Of a stretch of DNA of 19,835 nt, positions 6,425-14,320 are shown piece after piece; position 1 is the stretch's first letter; every line of letters begins with the position of its first letter. Position numbers and translations under genes: made by a program. The DNA comes from Streptomyces sp. NRRL S-646. GTDB lineage: Bacteria; Actinomycetota; Actinomycetes; Streptomycetales; Streptomycetaceae. The notes below the pieces were generated by a model. That model saw only the letters and a list, made by a program, of their open reading frames with translations. It was not told where the DNA came from and made no database searches. The stretch covers positions 1-19,835 of the forward strand of contig NZ_JODC01000044.1 of NCBI RefSeq assembly GCF_000720765.1. The letters are read 5' to 3'.

Positions 6425-7255
6425 TCAGAGGGCTTCGCTGACCCGGCCGATGTACTCGCCCAGCTGGTACTCGACGTCGAGGCCCTTTTCGGCGGCCAGT
6501 GCGCCGAGCCCGACCGCACGCGCGGCGAATCCCGGCTGCGTCAGGGTGCCCGCGAACTCGCCGAAGGAGGCGACCAGGTGGGCGTCCGGCGGCAGTGTCG
6601 CCCGGTTGACCTGGGACTTGGCGGTCGCCAGTGCCTGCCGGTCGAAGGAGGCGAGGCGGGCGACGGTCGCGTCGACGAAGGCGTCGAGTTCCGCGTCGGG
6701 CAGGGTGCGGGTGACCCATCCCCAGCGTTCGGCCAGGTCGGCGTCGTAGTCGGCACTGCCGAGGATGGCCTCGAGCGCCCGGTCGCGGCCGATCGAACGG
6801 GGCAGTCGCTCGGCTCCCCCTCCGCCGGGGACGAGGCCGAGGCCGACCTCGGGCTGGCCGAAGAACGCCTTCTCGCGGCTGGCGTAGCGCAGGTCGCAGG
6901 CCAGGGCCAGCTCGTTGCCGGCGCCGCGGGTACGGCCCCGGATGGCCGCGATGCTGACGAACGGAGCCTTGCTCAGCCGCAGGACCATGTCGGTCCAGAG
7001 CGGGTTGTCGTCCTCGTGCTCGGGCGCGGGGAGGTCGGCGGCCGCGGTGGCGTCGAAGTGGTTGATGAAGAAGTCGGGAAGTTCGCTGGCGAAGACGACG
7101 ACCTGGATGTCCGGGTCGTTCTCCAGCTCCGAGACGATCTTGTGCAGCGTCACGATGGACTCGGGGATCACCAGGTTCACGGGGGGATTCGAGAACGTGA
7201 TCCTGGCGGTCCGCGGGGTCGTCCGCTCCAGGCGGATCGTGCTGGGCTGGCTCAT
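6425..7255 (-). CDS. Enoyl-CoA hydratase/isomerase (crotonase) family protein
   Basis: A 276-aa crotonase-fold protein, acting on acyl-CoA thioesters in the cytoplasm. The first oxyanion-hole region is FASELPDFFINHFD (about 55-68), and the second is RGRTRGAGNELALACD (about 107-121). Both glutamates used by true hydratases are present: E115 in GAGNEL and E136 in FGQPEVGLG. A hydratase-type reaction is therefore possible, not only isomerisation. GLVPGGGGAERLPR follows as usual. The ATG at 7255 is preceded by AGGAAATGGAAACC. It stands as a single gene with hairpins downstream and a partial palindrome of the ATTACG type 206 bases upstream. With the acyl-CoA ligase and dehydrogenases nearby it fits a beta-oxidation-like route for an unknown acid. 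Confidence 0.92.
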   Translation of the reverse strand: MSQPSTIRLERTTPRTARITFSNPPVNLVIPESIVTLHKIVSELENDPDIQVVVFASELPDFFINHFDATAAADLPAPEHEDDNPLWTDMVLRLSKAPFVSIAAIRGRTRGAGNELALACDLRYASREKAFFGQPEVGLGLVPGGGGAERLPRSIGRDRALEAILGSADYDADLAERWGWVTRTLPDAELDAFVDATVARLASFDRQALATAKSQVNRATLPPDAHLVASFGEFAGTLTQPGFAARAVGLGALAAEKGLDVEYQLGEYIGRVSEAL

Positions 7256-7634
7256 GGCGTGGTTTCCATTTCCTGAGGGGTTGGGCTTGCGTGGCCGTGA
7301 TCGAGTCCGGCGACCACGGAGCTGTTGCGCCTGGTGGGGTGCGGGTGTCGCCGACTTGTCACTCGGAGCTGCATCGGCTGGGCCGGCCCCGCCTGCACTT
7401 GTGCGGCATGGTGGGCTCCGTTCGTTCGAGCTGATGGCGAGTCATCGCCAAGCCCTATTGAATTACGCTCATAATGTAATAGGTTCGGAAATGCTCAGCA
7501 GGCAAGACCCGACGCGCGGGGGAACCGTCGGCGGTCGTGTTGCACGTATGGCCGACCGGCGAACCGTAGATGCTGTGCCGTGGCGTTCCCTTGGCGGACG
7601 TGCCTGGCGGTTGGCCCGTGGGGGTGGGTGATCC
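7256..7634. other. Long upstream region of the enoyl-CoA hydratase gene
   Basis: This 379-base stretch carries the imperfect operator at 7454-7483. No gene is credible. The distance from operator to start codon (206 bases) implies a long leader or an additional promoter. Confidence 0.4.
7454..7483. promoter_or_regulatory. Imperfect operator upstream of the enoyl-CoA hydratase gene
   Basis: The core ATTACGCTCATAAT (7462-7475) matches ATTACG-NN-CGTAAT except for one base in the right arm. Outer arms CCTATT (7454-7459) and AATAGG (7478-7483) pair perfectly about the same centre, giving a 30-bp interrupted palindrome. On the minus strand it reads CGTAATTCAAT, nearly the extension seen at 4339 and 8408. 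Confidence 0.6.
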
Positions 7635-8333
7635 TCAGGGGAGCTGCGGGTAGAGCACCGAGACGCCCCCGGACAGTGCTGCCTGTGCCTGGCGGGCGGC
7701 GTCGTCGGCGAGGATCTCGTAGGCGCCGGCGGCGATGCCGTCCACGGCGATGCGCGCGATGTCGGCGGGGTCGGACTTGACCGCGTCGACGGTACGGACC
7801 ATGTCGGTGTCCATGTAGCCCACATGCAGACCGGTCACGCGGATGCCCTGGTCGGCCAGTTGTACGCGCAGGGTGTTGGTGAGCGACCACTCCGCGGATT
7901 TGGCGGCGCAGTAGGCGCCGAACTCCGGGAAGCTGACCCAGGACAGGCCGGACAGGACGTTCAGCATGGCCCCGCCGCCGTTGGTCGCGATCTGGGGTGC
8001 GAAGGCGCGGGCCACCGTCAGGGTGCCGAGGTAGTGGGTGTTCATCTCCAGGCGGATGTCGTCCAGGTCGGCGGTGAGCAGGTCGGCTCCGGTGGAGGAG
8101 CCCGCGTTGTTGACCAGGATGGTCACGTCGCCGGTGGTCGCGGCGGCGGCCGCGACGGAGGCGGGGTCGGTGATGTCGAGTGCGATCGGCTTGGCGCCGG
8201 GCAGGTCGACCTGGTCGGGATTGCGGGCACCGGCATAGACGGTGGCGCCGCGGCTGAGCAGTTCGGCGGCGAGGGCCCGGCCGAAGCCCCGGTTCGCTCC
8301 GGTGACAAGGGCGGTGCTGGCGGAGAGGTCCAT
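7635..8333 (-). CDS. Short-chain dehydrogenase/reductase (SDR)
   Basis: A 232-aa classical SDR with an N-terminal Rossmann fold. Cofactor motif TGANRGFGR is at residues 11-19, NNAG at 75-78, and the catalytic Ser128, Tyr141 and Lys145 are in NVLSGLS and AYCAAK. Basic residues after the glycine motif (GAR at 35-37) fit NADP(H). It oxidises or reduces an alcohol/ketone; the substrate cannot be named. The ATG at 8333 has only a weak GGGAA ribosome site. A perfect ATTACG-AT-CGTAAT palindrome lies 74 bases upstream, placing it in the TetR regulon proposed here. It lies upstream of the hydratase gene in the same direction, but a 379-base gap with a separate operator suggests independent transcription. 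Confidence 0.9.
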   Translation of the reverse strand: MDLSASTALVTGANRGFGRALAAELLSRGATVYAGARNPDQVDLPGAKPIALDITDPASVAAAAATTGDVTILVNNAGSSTGADLLTADLDDIRLEMNTHYLGTLTVARAFAPQIATNGGGAMLNVLSGLSWVSFPEFGAYCAAKSAEWSLTNTLRVQLADQGIRVTGLHVGYMDTDMVRTVDAVKSDPADIARIAVDGIAAGAYEILADDAARQAQAALSGGVSVLYPQLP

Positions 8334-8407
8334 GAAGGTTCCCGGTGAAGTGGAGAGGAGATGGCCAGAGCGCGGATGGCGTGGCCTGATACGGCCCAGG
8401 CCATTAA

Positions 8408-8421
8408 ATTACGATCGTAAT
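8408..8421. promoter_or_regulatory. Palindromic operator upstream of the SDR gene
   Basis: The perfect palindrome ATTACGATCGTAAT has the same arms as the site at 4339, with a different central dinucleotide. On the minus strand the flank CGTAATTTAAT is identical to that at 4339. Confidence 0.7.
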
Positions 8422-8860
8422 AGTAAGCAGGTTGAGTCAGTGATCGCAACCGATCCGCCTGGTGAACGACGCTGCGCCAGGCACCTTGGCCGGAGCACCG
8501 TCAAGAGACAGGCGAATGGTCCCAACGGGCCCTGTGGTGGCCGGCCACTTCGTCGAGAGATACCCCTCACCTCCTTGCTGGAGGCCCAGGGTGTTCGCTT
8601 CGCTCGGCCGGCGTCATCGGCGCCGAAACTGACACAACATGACCCTCAGCCTTGTCGGTTGCGGGACAACTCCTACTTAGAGATCAACAACAGCATCGGG
8701 ACTGCGGCCAGAACGCTTTGACGAGCGCCATCCCTACTCGTGAATCGCCCCCACGAACCGAGAAGTGCAACAGGGCTGTCGCAGTCACCTGCGGAACTGA
8801 TGCCCTCCTGGCCTGGGTCATCATGGTGAGCTCGACGGAGCGCATCAGCTTCGGATTTGC
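8422..8860. other. Intergenic or decayed region with no recognisable gene
   Basis: About 440 bases with lower GC than the neighbours and no frame carrying known motifs. It leads into the ligA remnant and probably consists of rearranged debris. Confidence 0.4.
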
Positions 8861-8867
8861 GGCAGAA

Positions 8868-9285
8868 CGGGCAGCTCGTAGGCGATCGCCCACCGTGGGG
8901 CCCGCGTTCCTGAACCTGCCGCCTGCTGGTCGGCCGCGAGATCGGCCTTGATGACGATCCCGTCGATCCCTAACGGCAACTCGGCCCGTAGCGCGGCTAT
9001 CTCCTGCACCGGGCCAGTACCTGCTCCACGGTGTCGGCGGTGACGCGGGGCACCGCGGTGGCAGCGGTGGTGTTGATCCCGAACGCGGCGGCCTGCGCCA
9101 TCAGGTCGCTGTGCGTGCTCGCACCCAGCCGCGCGGCGAGCTCGATCCCGGTGTCGGCCAGGGGCAGGAGGCCGTAGCCGAAGAAGGTCATCGGCACGAT
9201 GTAGGCGCGGTCCTTGGCGCGCAGGGTACCCGCGGAGGCGCCGCGCGGGTTGGCGAACGGCTGCCCGCCATGCGCGGTACGCACC
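8868..9285 (-). pseudogene. ligA: Fragment of NAD+-dependent DNA ligase gene, frameshifted
   Basis: Reading on the minus strand from about 9285, the frame gives [20 protein letters not shown] and [13 protein letters not shown], the mid-adenylation-domain sequence of actinobacterial LigA. It continues to TVEQVLARC and then hits a stop near 9000. A one-base deletion there (LAR to VQEIAAL) moves the homology to another frame: [18 protein letters not shown] (ligase motif DGVVIK), then [11 protein letters not shown]. Homology ends at about 8868. The lysine normal in the AYKLP motif is Glu. Only about 140 of about 730 residues remain, and the active-site KxDG lysine region, OB-fold, zinc finger and BRCT domains are absent, so this cannot be a working ligase. 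The intact gene must be elsewhere. Confidence 0.85.
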
Positions 9286-9710
9286 TCGCCATGACGGCGA
9301 ACGTCGCCCAGCAGATCCTCGAGCCGCAGGCATGGCGGGAGACCCTGCGTGGCGCGTACGAGGCGCTGAGGCCTGGTGGCCGTCTGGTGTTCGAGACCCG
9401 GGATCCGGCCAGACGCGCCTGGGAGGAGTGGAACCGTGAAGCCTCGTATCGCGTGACGGAGATCCCGGGCGTCGGCGCCGTCGAGAGCTGGGTGCAGGTG
9501 GTGGAGGTGAGCGAGCCGCTGGTGACCTTCCGCTGGCCCTACCGGTTCGCTGCCGACGGGCAGGTGCTGACGTCGCACTCCCCGTTGCGCTTCCGGGAGC
9601 GGCGGGAGGTGGAGACGGAGCTGCTCGCCCAGGGCTATGAGGTGGAGGGCATGCGCGACGCGCCCGACCGGCCGGGCAAGGAGTTCGTCTTCGTCGCGCG
9701 ACGTTCATAG
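9285..9710 (+). pseudogene. 3' part of a SAM-dependent methyltransferase gene
   Basis: From about 9285 the plus strand encodes [18 protein letters not shown], then [22 protein letters not shown] and a C-terminal domain ending EFVFVARRS at 9710. This is the second half of a class I methyltransferase (post-motif II strand and LRPGG turn). The glycine-rich SAM-binding motif I and everything before it are missing. In their place, upstream DNA is the ligA fragment on the opposite strand. An open frame extends upstream to 9111, but those residues are antisense to ligA and not methyltransferase-like. About 140 of a usual 230-260 residues remain, with no visible ribosome site, so the remnant is presumably inactive. 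Confidence 0.8.
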
Positions 9711-9899
9711 CTCAGCCCCCTGAGGGACCTCGTCGCTCAGATCGACCGGGACTCGATCACTTCGCCGAGCAGATCCAGTGGAACGGGCGGCGCACCTGGG
9801 GTACCGGGCGCTGGGCCAATGCCGACGCGGTCGCTCGGCACCGCTAGCGCACCGCCCGCGGCTGGGAGTCGAGCGGCCCGGGTCCGCGTGGAAACTCCC

Positions 9900-10799
9900 T
9901 CAGTCCGAAGACGGCTGCGGCTCATGGGTGTGGGGCCGGGCGAGGGTGTCGGCGGCGACCTGGGCGAAGTCGTGGATGAGGCGGGAGCGGCGGGTCGCCA
10001 CCCACGCCAGGGCCACCTCGTTGGGGCCGATGTCCTCCACGCGCAGCGGGATCACGTCCGACCGGGTGTAGAAGTTGGCGGTCGACAGCGGGAGCACGCA
10101 GACACCCGCTCCGGCGGCCACGAGTTCGAGTTTCTCCTCCACCTGGTGGATCACCGGGACCTCGGGGCGCCGCCCGTCCTGCAGTTCCAGTGCCACGTCG
10201 CGCCACTCGGGAACGGCGTGGGGATCCTGCAGGAGGTGCTCGGCGGCGAGTTCTTTGATGCTCACTGACGTCCTGCCGGCCAAGGAGTGCCCCGTCGGCA
10301 CCATGACGACGCGGGGCTCCCGGAAGAGCGGACGCATCTGCAGACCGTTGCGGTCAATGGGCAGACGCACGATGCTGACGTCGGCCCGGCCGTCCAGCAG
10401 CACCTCCACCTGGTCGTCCCAAGTGGTGCGCAGCAGGCGCACGTTCACGTCCGGATGGTGCGCGGTGAAGGCGACCATGGCCGGGGTGACCGTGATGCCG
10501 GGCATGAAGCCGATGGTCAGCGACTGGGTGCCCTGGGCCGCCGATCTCACGCGCCTCATCAGTGCCTGGGCAGAAGCGAGCAGGGGGAGGGCGTCCTCCA
10601 GCAGCTGTTCTCCCGCCGGAGTGAGCAGCGTCCCGCGGCGGCCACGGTCGAACGCCTCTGCTCCGAGATCGTCCTCGAGGCTGCGGATCTGCCGGGACAG
10701 CACCGGTTGGGCGATGTGCAGCTGCTCCGCAGCCCGCCCGAAATGGAGTTCCTGCGCCACGGCTACGAAATAGCGCAGCTTCCGCAGATCAAGATCCAC
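9900..10799 (-). CDS. LysR-family transcriptional regulator
   Basis: A 299-aa protein of typical LysR length. The N-terminal winged helix-turn-helix covers about residues 4-63 (LRYFVAVAQELHFGRAAEQL, then PVLSRQIRSLEDDLG). A linker helix follows, then a periplasmic-binding-like effector domain from about 90 (TIGFMPGITVTPAMVAF). The GTG start at 10799 places the HTH at the correct distance from the N-terminus; the ribosome site is weak. No enzyme gene is adjacent: upstream is 260 bases of non-coding DNA and then a gene in the same direction, downstream are remnants. Its original target genes may have been lost by rearrangement, or it may act elsewhere. The frame is intact. Confidence 0.9.
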   Translation of the reverse strand: MDLDLRKLRYFVAVAQELHFGRAAEQLHIAQPVLSRQIRSLEDDLGAEAFDRGRRGTLLTPAGEQLLEDALPLLASAQALMRRVRSAAQGTQSLTIGFMPGITVTPAMVAFTAHHPDVNVRLLRTTWDDQVEVLLDGRADVSIVRLPIDRNGLQMRPLFREPRVVMVPTGHSLAGRTSVSIKELAAEHLLQDPHAVPEWRDVALELQDGRRPEVPVIHQVEEKLELVAAGAGVCVLPLSTANFYTRSDVIPLRVEDIGPNEVALAWVATRRSRLIHDFAQVAADTLARPHTHEPQPSSD

Positions 10800-10895
10800 C
10801 CGGAATCACCGCCTGCTCCGTCGCCACGGCGCACCCGGTAGGTTGGCCGTTGTGGACCAATTCCGTCCCGGACGTCCTCCGGCACGGCCATGGCA

Positions 10896-10912
10896 GTCGA
10901 TCACCAATCGAC
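10896..10912. promoter_or_regulatory. Possible operator upstream of the LysR gene
   Basis: GTCGAT-N5-ATCGAC forms a perfect 6-bp-arm inverted repeat 97 bases upstream of the LysR start, at a plausible position for an autoregulatory LysR site. The spacing does not exactly fit T-N11-A, so the assignment is tentative. Confidence 0.3.
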
Positions 10913-11059
10913 CGGGCGAGCGCGCACCGCTGCAGACGCTGTCGGTCGGCGGTGCGCAGGCGTGTTCAGCCACGGGACTTCATGCAGTCCGGGACAGGTG
11001 CAAAGGCACAGGACCCATGGAGTCGCGCGGGCGGTGCGGCGTGGCGGACCTTCGCCGGG

Positions 11060-11716
11060 TTACGCGCGGGGCATCGTCATCGCGGGGGCCGGGGGCGGTG
11101 TGTGCCGGGGCCACGGTGTGCCGACCTGTTCCTCCACGGCCGTTCGGAATGCTTCCAGAAGGATGCATCCGGGATACGTGCCGAACGTTCCATACTTCCA
11201 GCGGTAGTAGCACGACCAGTAGCTGACCAGGCGGCGTTCTGTGCGGGCGAAGAAGGTCGGATTCCGGGCGATGAACTGCCCGTAGAGTCGGCGTTGGGGC
11301 GAGTTTGGCCTGGAGAGTCCGGGGAGCCCCCGGCTGATGGCCTCGAGGATCTCCAGCACGTACTCGCCGGCCAGCTGCACCACGAACGGGACCACCCACG
11401 GCTCTCTGGATGCCACGAGCTGCTCGAGGCGGCGCTGGCGGACCAGGCCGTCACAGTGCCGGGAGTACAGGCAGTGCAATATCACCTGCTGGGTTTTGGG
11501 CGGGCGGCGTTCCAAGTCGGCATCCGGCTCCTCGTTGTAGATGCGTGAGGGGATGGCGACCGTTTCACCCTGCACCTCGACCTCGAAGGGCTGAGACGGC
11601 GCGAATCTGGCATCCGGCATGACAGCCAGGACGTCCTGCACGTCGTCGGCAAGACGAGCCGGAAAGGCTGCCGCCAGAACATGGGCGTCGTTCGACGGGT
11701 CCCGTGGTAGCCGCAC
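11060..11716 (-). CDS. Unrecognised conserved-looking protein, 218 aa
   Basis: I do not recognise the family. The frame shows good actinobacterial coding character. The N-terminal half contains PSNDAHVLAAAF and ADDVQDVLAVMPDA. The middle has a Cys/His-containing stretch, HCLYSRHCDGLVRQRR (about 81-96), and a hydrophobic helix around WVVPFVVQLAGEYVLEIL. An aromatic-rich C-terminal part (FFARTERRLVSYWSCYYRWKYGTF) precedes a Pro-rich tail. No signal peptide is evident. The start is taken as GTG 11716, the only in-frame start after a stop at about 11746, but it lacks a good ribosome site, so the 5' end could be truncated. The gene runs in the same direction as the downstream LysR gene, 260 bases away. 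Confidence 0.6.
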   Translation of the reverse strand: MRLPRDPSNDAHVLAAAFPARLADDVQDVLAVMPDARFAPSQPFEVEVQGETVAIPSRIYNEEPDADLERRPPKTQQVILHCLYSRHCDGLVRQRRLEQLVASREPWVVPFVVQLAGEYVLEILEAISRGLPGLSRPNSPQRRLYGQFIARNPTFFARTERRLVSYWSCYYRWKYGTFGTYPGCILLEAFRTAVEEQVGTPWPRHTPPPAPAMTMPRA

Positions 11717-11967
11717 AACACGAGGATAGGCGGCGTTCCTTTCGCCTTTTCAGCCTCCCACCTCAACGTTGCGGGACAATCCTTGGGCTGATCATCTGGC
11801 GCGGTTTGCCCTTGTTCCCCTCCATGGCTTACGCGGCGCCAGACGCGCGCCGAGCGGGCTCCCTCGCCGTGGCTCGTGCGGCAGGCCAAGTGGCTGCTGC
11901 TACCAGCATTTCAACCGCTTCGCCGGCGCCGCCGCACGCACACCCCGGTCCGCATCGACACAGTCGA

Positions 11968-12840
11968 TCAGGCCCGGGGAGCGGACCGTACGGCGGTGAC
12001 GATGGCGAGTCCGGGCAGTACGAGGGTGACGCCGGACAGCGTGTAGGCGAGCCACGAAGCCACCGACGTCCAGTGGTTCCAGGCGATGCCTACGACCCAC
12101 CCGCCGGGGACGGCAAGGAGGCCGCCCACTGTTACTGCAGTCCTGGCCGCGACCTCCACACGGCGATTCAGGAGGAGTTCGTCGCGCCAGTATTCAGGCC
12201 AATCGGCTGGGGAGAGTCCGTTGGGAAGCGGGGTGGGTGGGGGTGGTGCCTGGGGAAGAGGCTTCCGCCAGACGAAGAGGATGGCGCACATGAAGGCGAC
12301 TCCGCCACCGTAGACGAGCACGGTGGCCCAGATGTTGACGTGCCGCTCAAGGACCGAGTTGTTGAATCCGTCGGCGGATATGATGATCATCAGCATCGCG
12401 AACTGCGCCGTGAACTGGATCAATCCACGGAAGAAGCGCACTTCCCCGTGCTTGTTGCGGTCGTAAGCTGGCAGGAGCCAGGCTAGCGCGACAACCACGA
12501 TCAGAGCGTCCGCGGCAAGGATCGCCCCGAAGAACAACTGCTCCGTGATCGCCCGGGTGCATACCAGCTCCCCCGAGGTGAGGGCATACAGGTACGACGC
12601 TGTTGCGAGACCAATGAAGCAGGGCAGGAAGAGTTTCAGGCCACGTGACGCATGGCCGTCCCCGCCCTGAGGATTCTTCTGACCGATGACGGTGACCAGG
12701 CCGGCGAGAACGAAGCCCGCCATGATGCCGCAGAAGGCGCTCATTGCTCCTGCAGACGCAATAGGACTCCAGTCGACGCCGTCTCTGCCCAAGACACACG
12801 TATCGGGAGTGAAGTGGGTGGGTTCCCTGAGAAACGTCAT
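11968..12840 (-). CDS. Multi-pass membrane protein of unknown function
   Basis: A predicted 290-aa integral membrane protein with about seven hydrophobic segments. Two come early (AFCGIMAGFVLAGLVTVIG; FLPCFIGLATASYLYAL), then FFGAILAADALIVVVALAWLL, IQFTAQFAMLMIIISADGF, ATVLVYGGGVAFMCAILFVW and two near the C-terminus. A Pro-rich cytoplasmic-type loop (PLPQAPPPPTPLP) and a charged stretch WPEYWRDELLLNRR separate the fifth and sixth segments. No family is recognised. The frame is also open upstream, with starts at 12873 (ATG) and 12948 (GTG). None has a clear ribosome site; 12840 is chosen because it leaves a short N-terminal tail before the first membrane segment. No operon partner is obvious. 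Confidence 0.65.
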   Translation of the reverse strand: MTFLREPTHFTPDTCVLGRDGVDWSPIASAGAMSAFCGIMAGFVLAGLVTVIGQKNPQGGDGHASRGLKLFLPCFIGLATASYLYALTSGELVCTRAITEQLFFGAILAADALIVVVALAWLLPAYDRNKHGEVRFFRGLIQFTAQFAMLMIIISADGFNNSVLERHVNIWATVLVYGGGVAFMCAILFVWRKPLPQAPPPPTPLPNGLSPADWPEYWRDELLLNRRVEVAARTAVTVGGLLAVPGGWVVGIAWNHWTSVASWLAYTLSGVTLVLPGLAIVTAVRSAPRA

Positions 12841-13085
12841 AACAGTGGATGGTGACGGTCTGGGACCACTCATACCGTGGGAAGAGGGAAATCGTGACGA
12901 TCCATCAGGAGCACAGGGAGCGCACGGTAGACCGCGAAGAGCATGCACGCACTGGCAGGGTGTCTGGCATCTGAGGCAACGCGGCTCACCCTCTGGGCAC
13001 CCCCTTACCCGATGGGCTCCGAGCGCTGCGACCTCGCCGGCCGGGCCATAGCAAGTCCTGGCACTTTCGGCGCGACCAGGAGCGC

Positions 13086-13181
13086 ATGGACCATTGGCTG
13101 GGTCGCAAGGTGTGTGGCGTTCTCGCGGTGGAGGTGGCCTTGACGGTTCTGTTCCTGTCTCTTTTGCGTCGACTCTTGTGA
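13086..13181 (+). CDS. Possible 31-aa single-span membrane peptide or gene tail
   Basis: The plus-strand frame MDHWLGRKVCGVLAVEVALT then a Leu-rich stretch ends RRLL at 13181. It contains one hydrophobic helix with basic ends. AGGAG lies at 13078-13082, only 3 bases from the ATG. The frame is open further upstream (SKSWHFRRDQER), so it could equally be the C-terminus of a truncated gene. Codon use is less GC-biased than in neighbours. Confidence 0.25.
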   Translation: MDHWLGRKVCGVLAVEVALTVLFLSLLRRLL

Positions 13182-13257
13182 ACGACCGATGACGGGTTGA
13201 CCACTGGGCGACGACGGCCCCGCCCTGGCCTACGGAGCGGGCCGATGAACGTGCTGC

Positions 13258-13470
13258 CTAAACGCCCTGCTTGGCCACGTCGGTGATTTCGACGGTCACC
13301 TTCGTGCCTGGCGAAGCCGTGGAGATCACAGACGGCGTGTAGTTCAGACTCGTCTCGTCGGACAGCTCTGCCGTCTCGATGATCGGCCCGGACTCGTCAC
13401 CAGAGATCTTTTAGGTGATCTTGTACGTTGCGTCAGGGTCGACTTCCTCGGCGTCGACCAGGAGCGTTAC
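13258..13470 (-). pseudogene. Gene remnant with in-frame stop, family unknown
   Basis: On the minus strand a continuous protein-like frame runs TLLVDAEEVDPDATYKIT, a TAA stop (13411-13413), then KISGDESGPIIETAELSDE and VTVEITDVAKQGV, ending at TAG (13258-13260). The residues on both sides of the TAA read as one acidic, beta-rich, Thr/Ser-rich domain, so the stop looks like a nonsense mutation. Codon use is less GC-biased than usual for the window, suggesting foreign or phage-like origin. The 5' end is cut off near 13470-13485, where IS5-type transposase sequence starts on the other strand. I do not recognise the family. Confidence 0.5.
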
Positions 13471-13484
13471 TGATCTCTTCGGAC

Positions 13485-13889
13485 TGTTGTCGGCTGACCG
13501 ATGAGCGGGGTCGAATGATCTGGATCTCGGCCGCCCGACCCGGACGCACCCACGACATCACCGCCGCCCGCCGCGACCACGTCGTGGCCCACCTGTGTGC
13601 CACCGGCCTCGGCGCCCTGGCCGACCCAGGCATTATCGGCCTGGACGACGACGCGGATGCACCCGGGGTCATCACCGGGTTCAAGGACACTCGGGCCCGC
13701 AAGCTCACCCCCGCCGAGAAGGACGCCAACCCTGCCCTCGCCGCCGCACGCGCCTCGGTCGAGCACGGCTTCACCCACCTGAAGAACTGGAGGATCCTCA
13801 CCAAACTCCGCACCGATCCCGCCCGCGCCACCCACCTCCTGCGCGTCCTCCTCGTGTTGACGAACCTCGACGCCACCACTGCCAGATGA
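13485..13889 (+). pseudogene. 3' part of an IS5-family DDE transposase
   Basis: The frame from about 13485 encodes LTDERGRMIWISAARPGRTH, DITAARRDH, GLGALADPGIIGLDDDAD, a KLTPAEKDAN stretch and the C-terminal SVEHGFTHLKNWRILTKLR, ending at 13889. These are the second half of a DDE_Tnp_4-type IS5-group transposase. The second Asp (ALAD) and the Glu (VEHGF) of the catalytic triad are visible, but the N-terminal HTH region and first Asp are absent. An open frame continues upstream to 13428, but those residues are antisense to the neighbouring remnant and are not transposase-like. No terminal inverted repeats were identified. It is a decayed insertion, unable to move by itself. Confidence 0.85.
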
Positions 13890-13929
13890 ACTGCACGACA
13901 GATGAGGACGTCCGCGCACCGCGTCCTGG

Positions 13930-14320
13930 CTATTCGCCCAGCAGAAGGGTCTCCAAGAACTCCTGCGGGGCATCCCTCCAGACGTCGTGGCCGCTGTCCA
14001 GGGTGTGGACGCGCCAGGTTGGATCGTTGGCCAGCCGGTCGCGGACGGTGGTGAAGGGCGTGCCGTCCCACCCGGACAGATACACGTAATCCCGGGTCTT
14101 GACCTCACGCAGGCCGCCCGTGTCCAGCCGGATCCGCTGGAGGAAAGAGGCCAGTGGATGTGCGGTCACGCGCGGATCCCTGCCGGACGGCGGCTGGACC
14201 GCGTATCCGTCCGCCGCCGCGCTCTCCAGGAACAGGCTGCGGTAGGCATCGGTGGTCAGGTCCCAGGACTGGTCGTCCTCGGGTACGTAGGCGTCGCAGT
14301 AGACAAGGCGGCGCACGACG
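13930..14320 (-). pseudogene. C-terminal part of an alpha/beta-hydrolase, 5' truncated
   Basis: The minus-strand frame from about 14320 reads VVRRLVYCDAYVPEDDQSW, ASFLQRIRLDTG, YVYLSGWDGTPF and ends SGHDVWRDAPQEFLETLLLGE at 13930. This is the region after the nucleophile elbow of an esterase-like alpha/beta-hydrolase, including the catalytic His in SGHDVW. The serine motif (GHSYGG type) and the N-terminal half are missing. The same frame is open upstream to a GTG at 14517, but that part (NEASLVVRCLRQDGED, AYDFSRL) is not hydrolase and may be another gene's N-terminus joined in frame. No ribosome site is seen. The result is either a pseudogene or a fused ORF of unknown worth. Confidence 0.7.

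Noticed and set aside
9737..9899. Plus-strand tail WANADAVARHR ending at 9847 as a possible gene remnant
   Set aside because: Too short and without a recognisable family; it cannot be told from chance.
8657..11778. Shared 12-mer GTTGCGGGACAA near 8657 and 11767, possibly IS ends
   Set aside because: A 12-base match is expected by chance in about 20 kb, and no transposase or inverted partner lies between them in a fitting layout.
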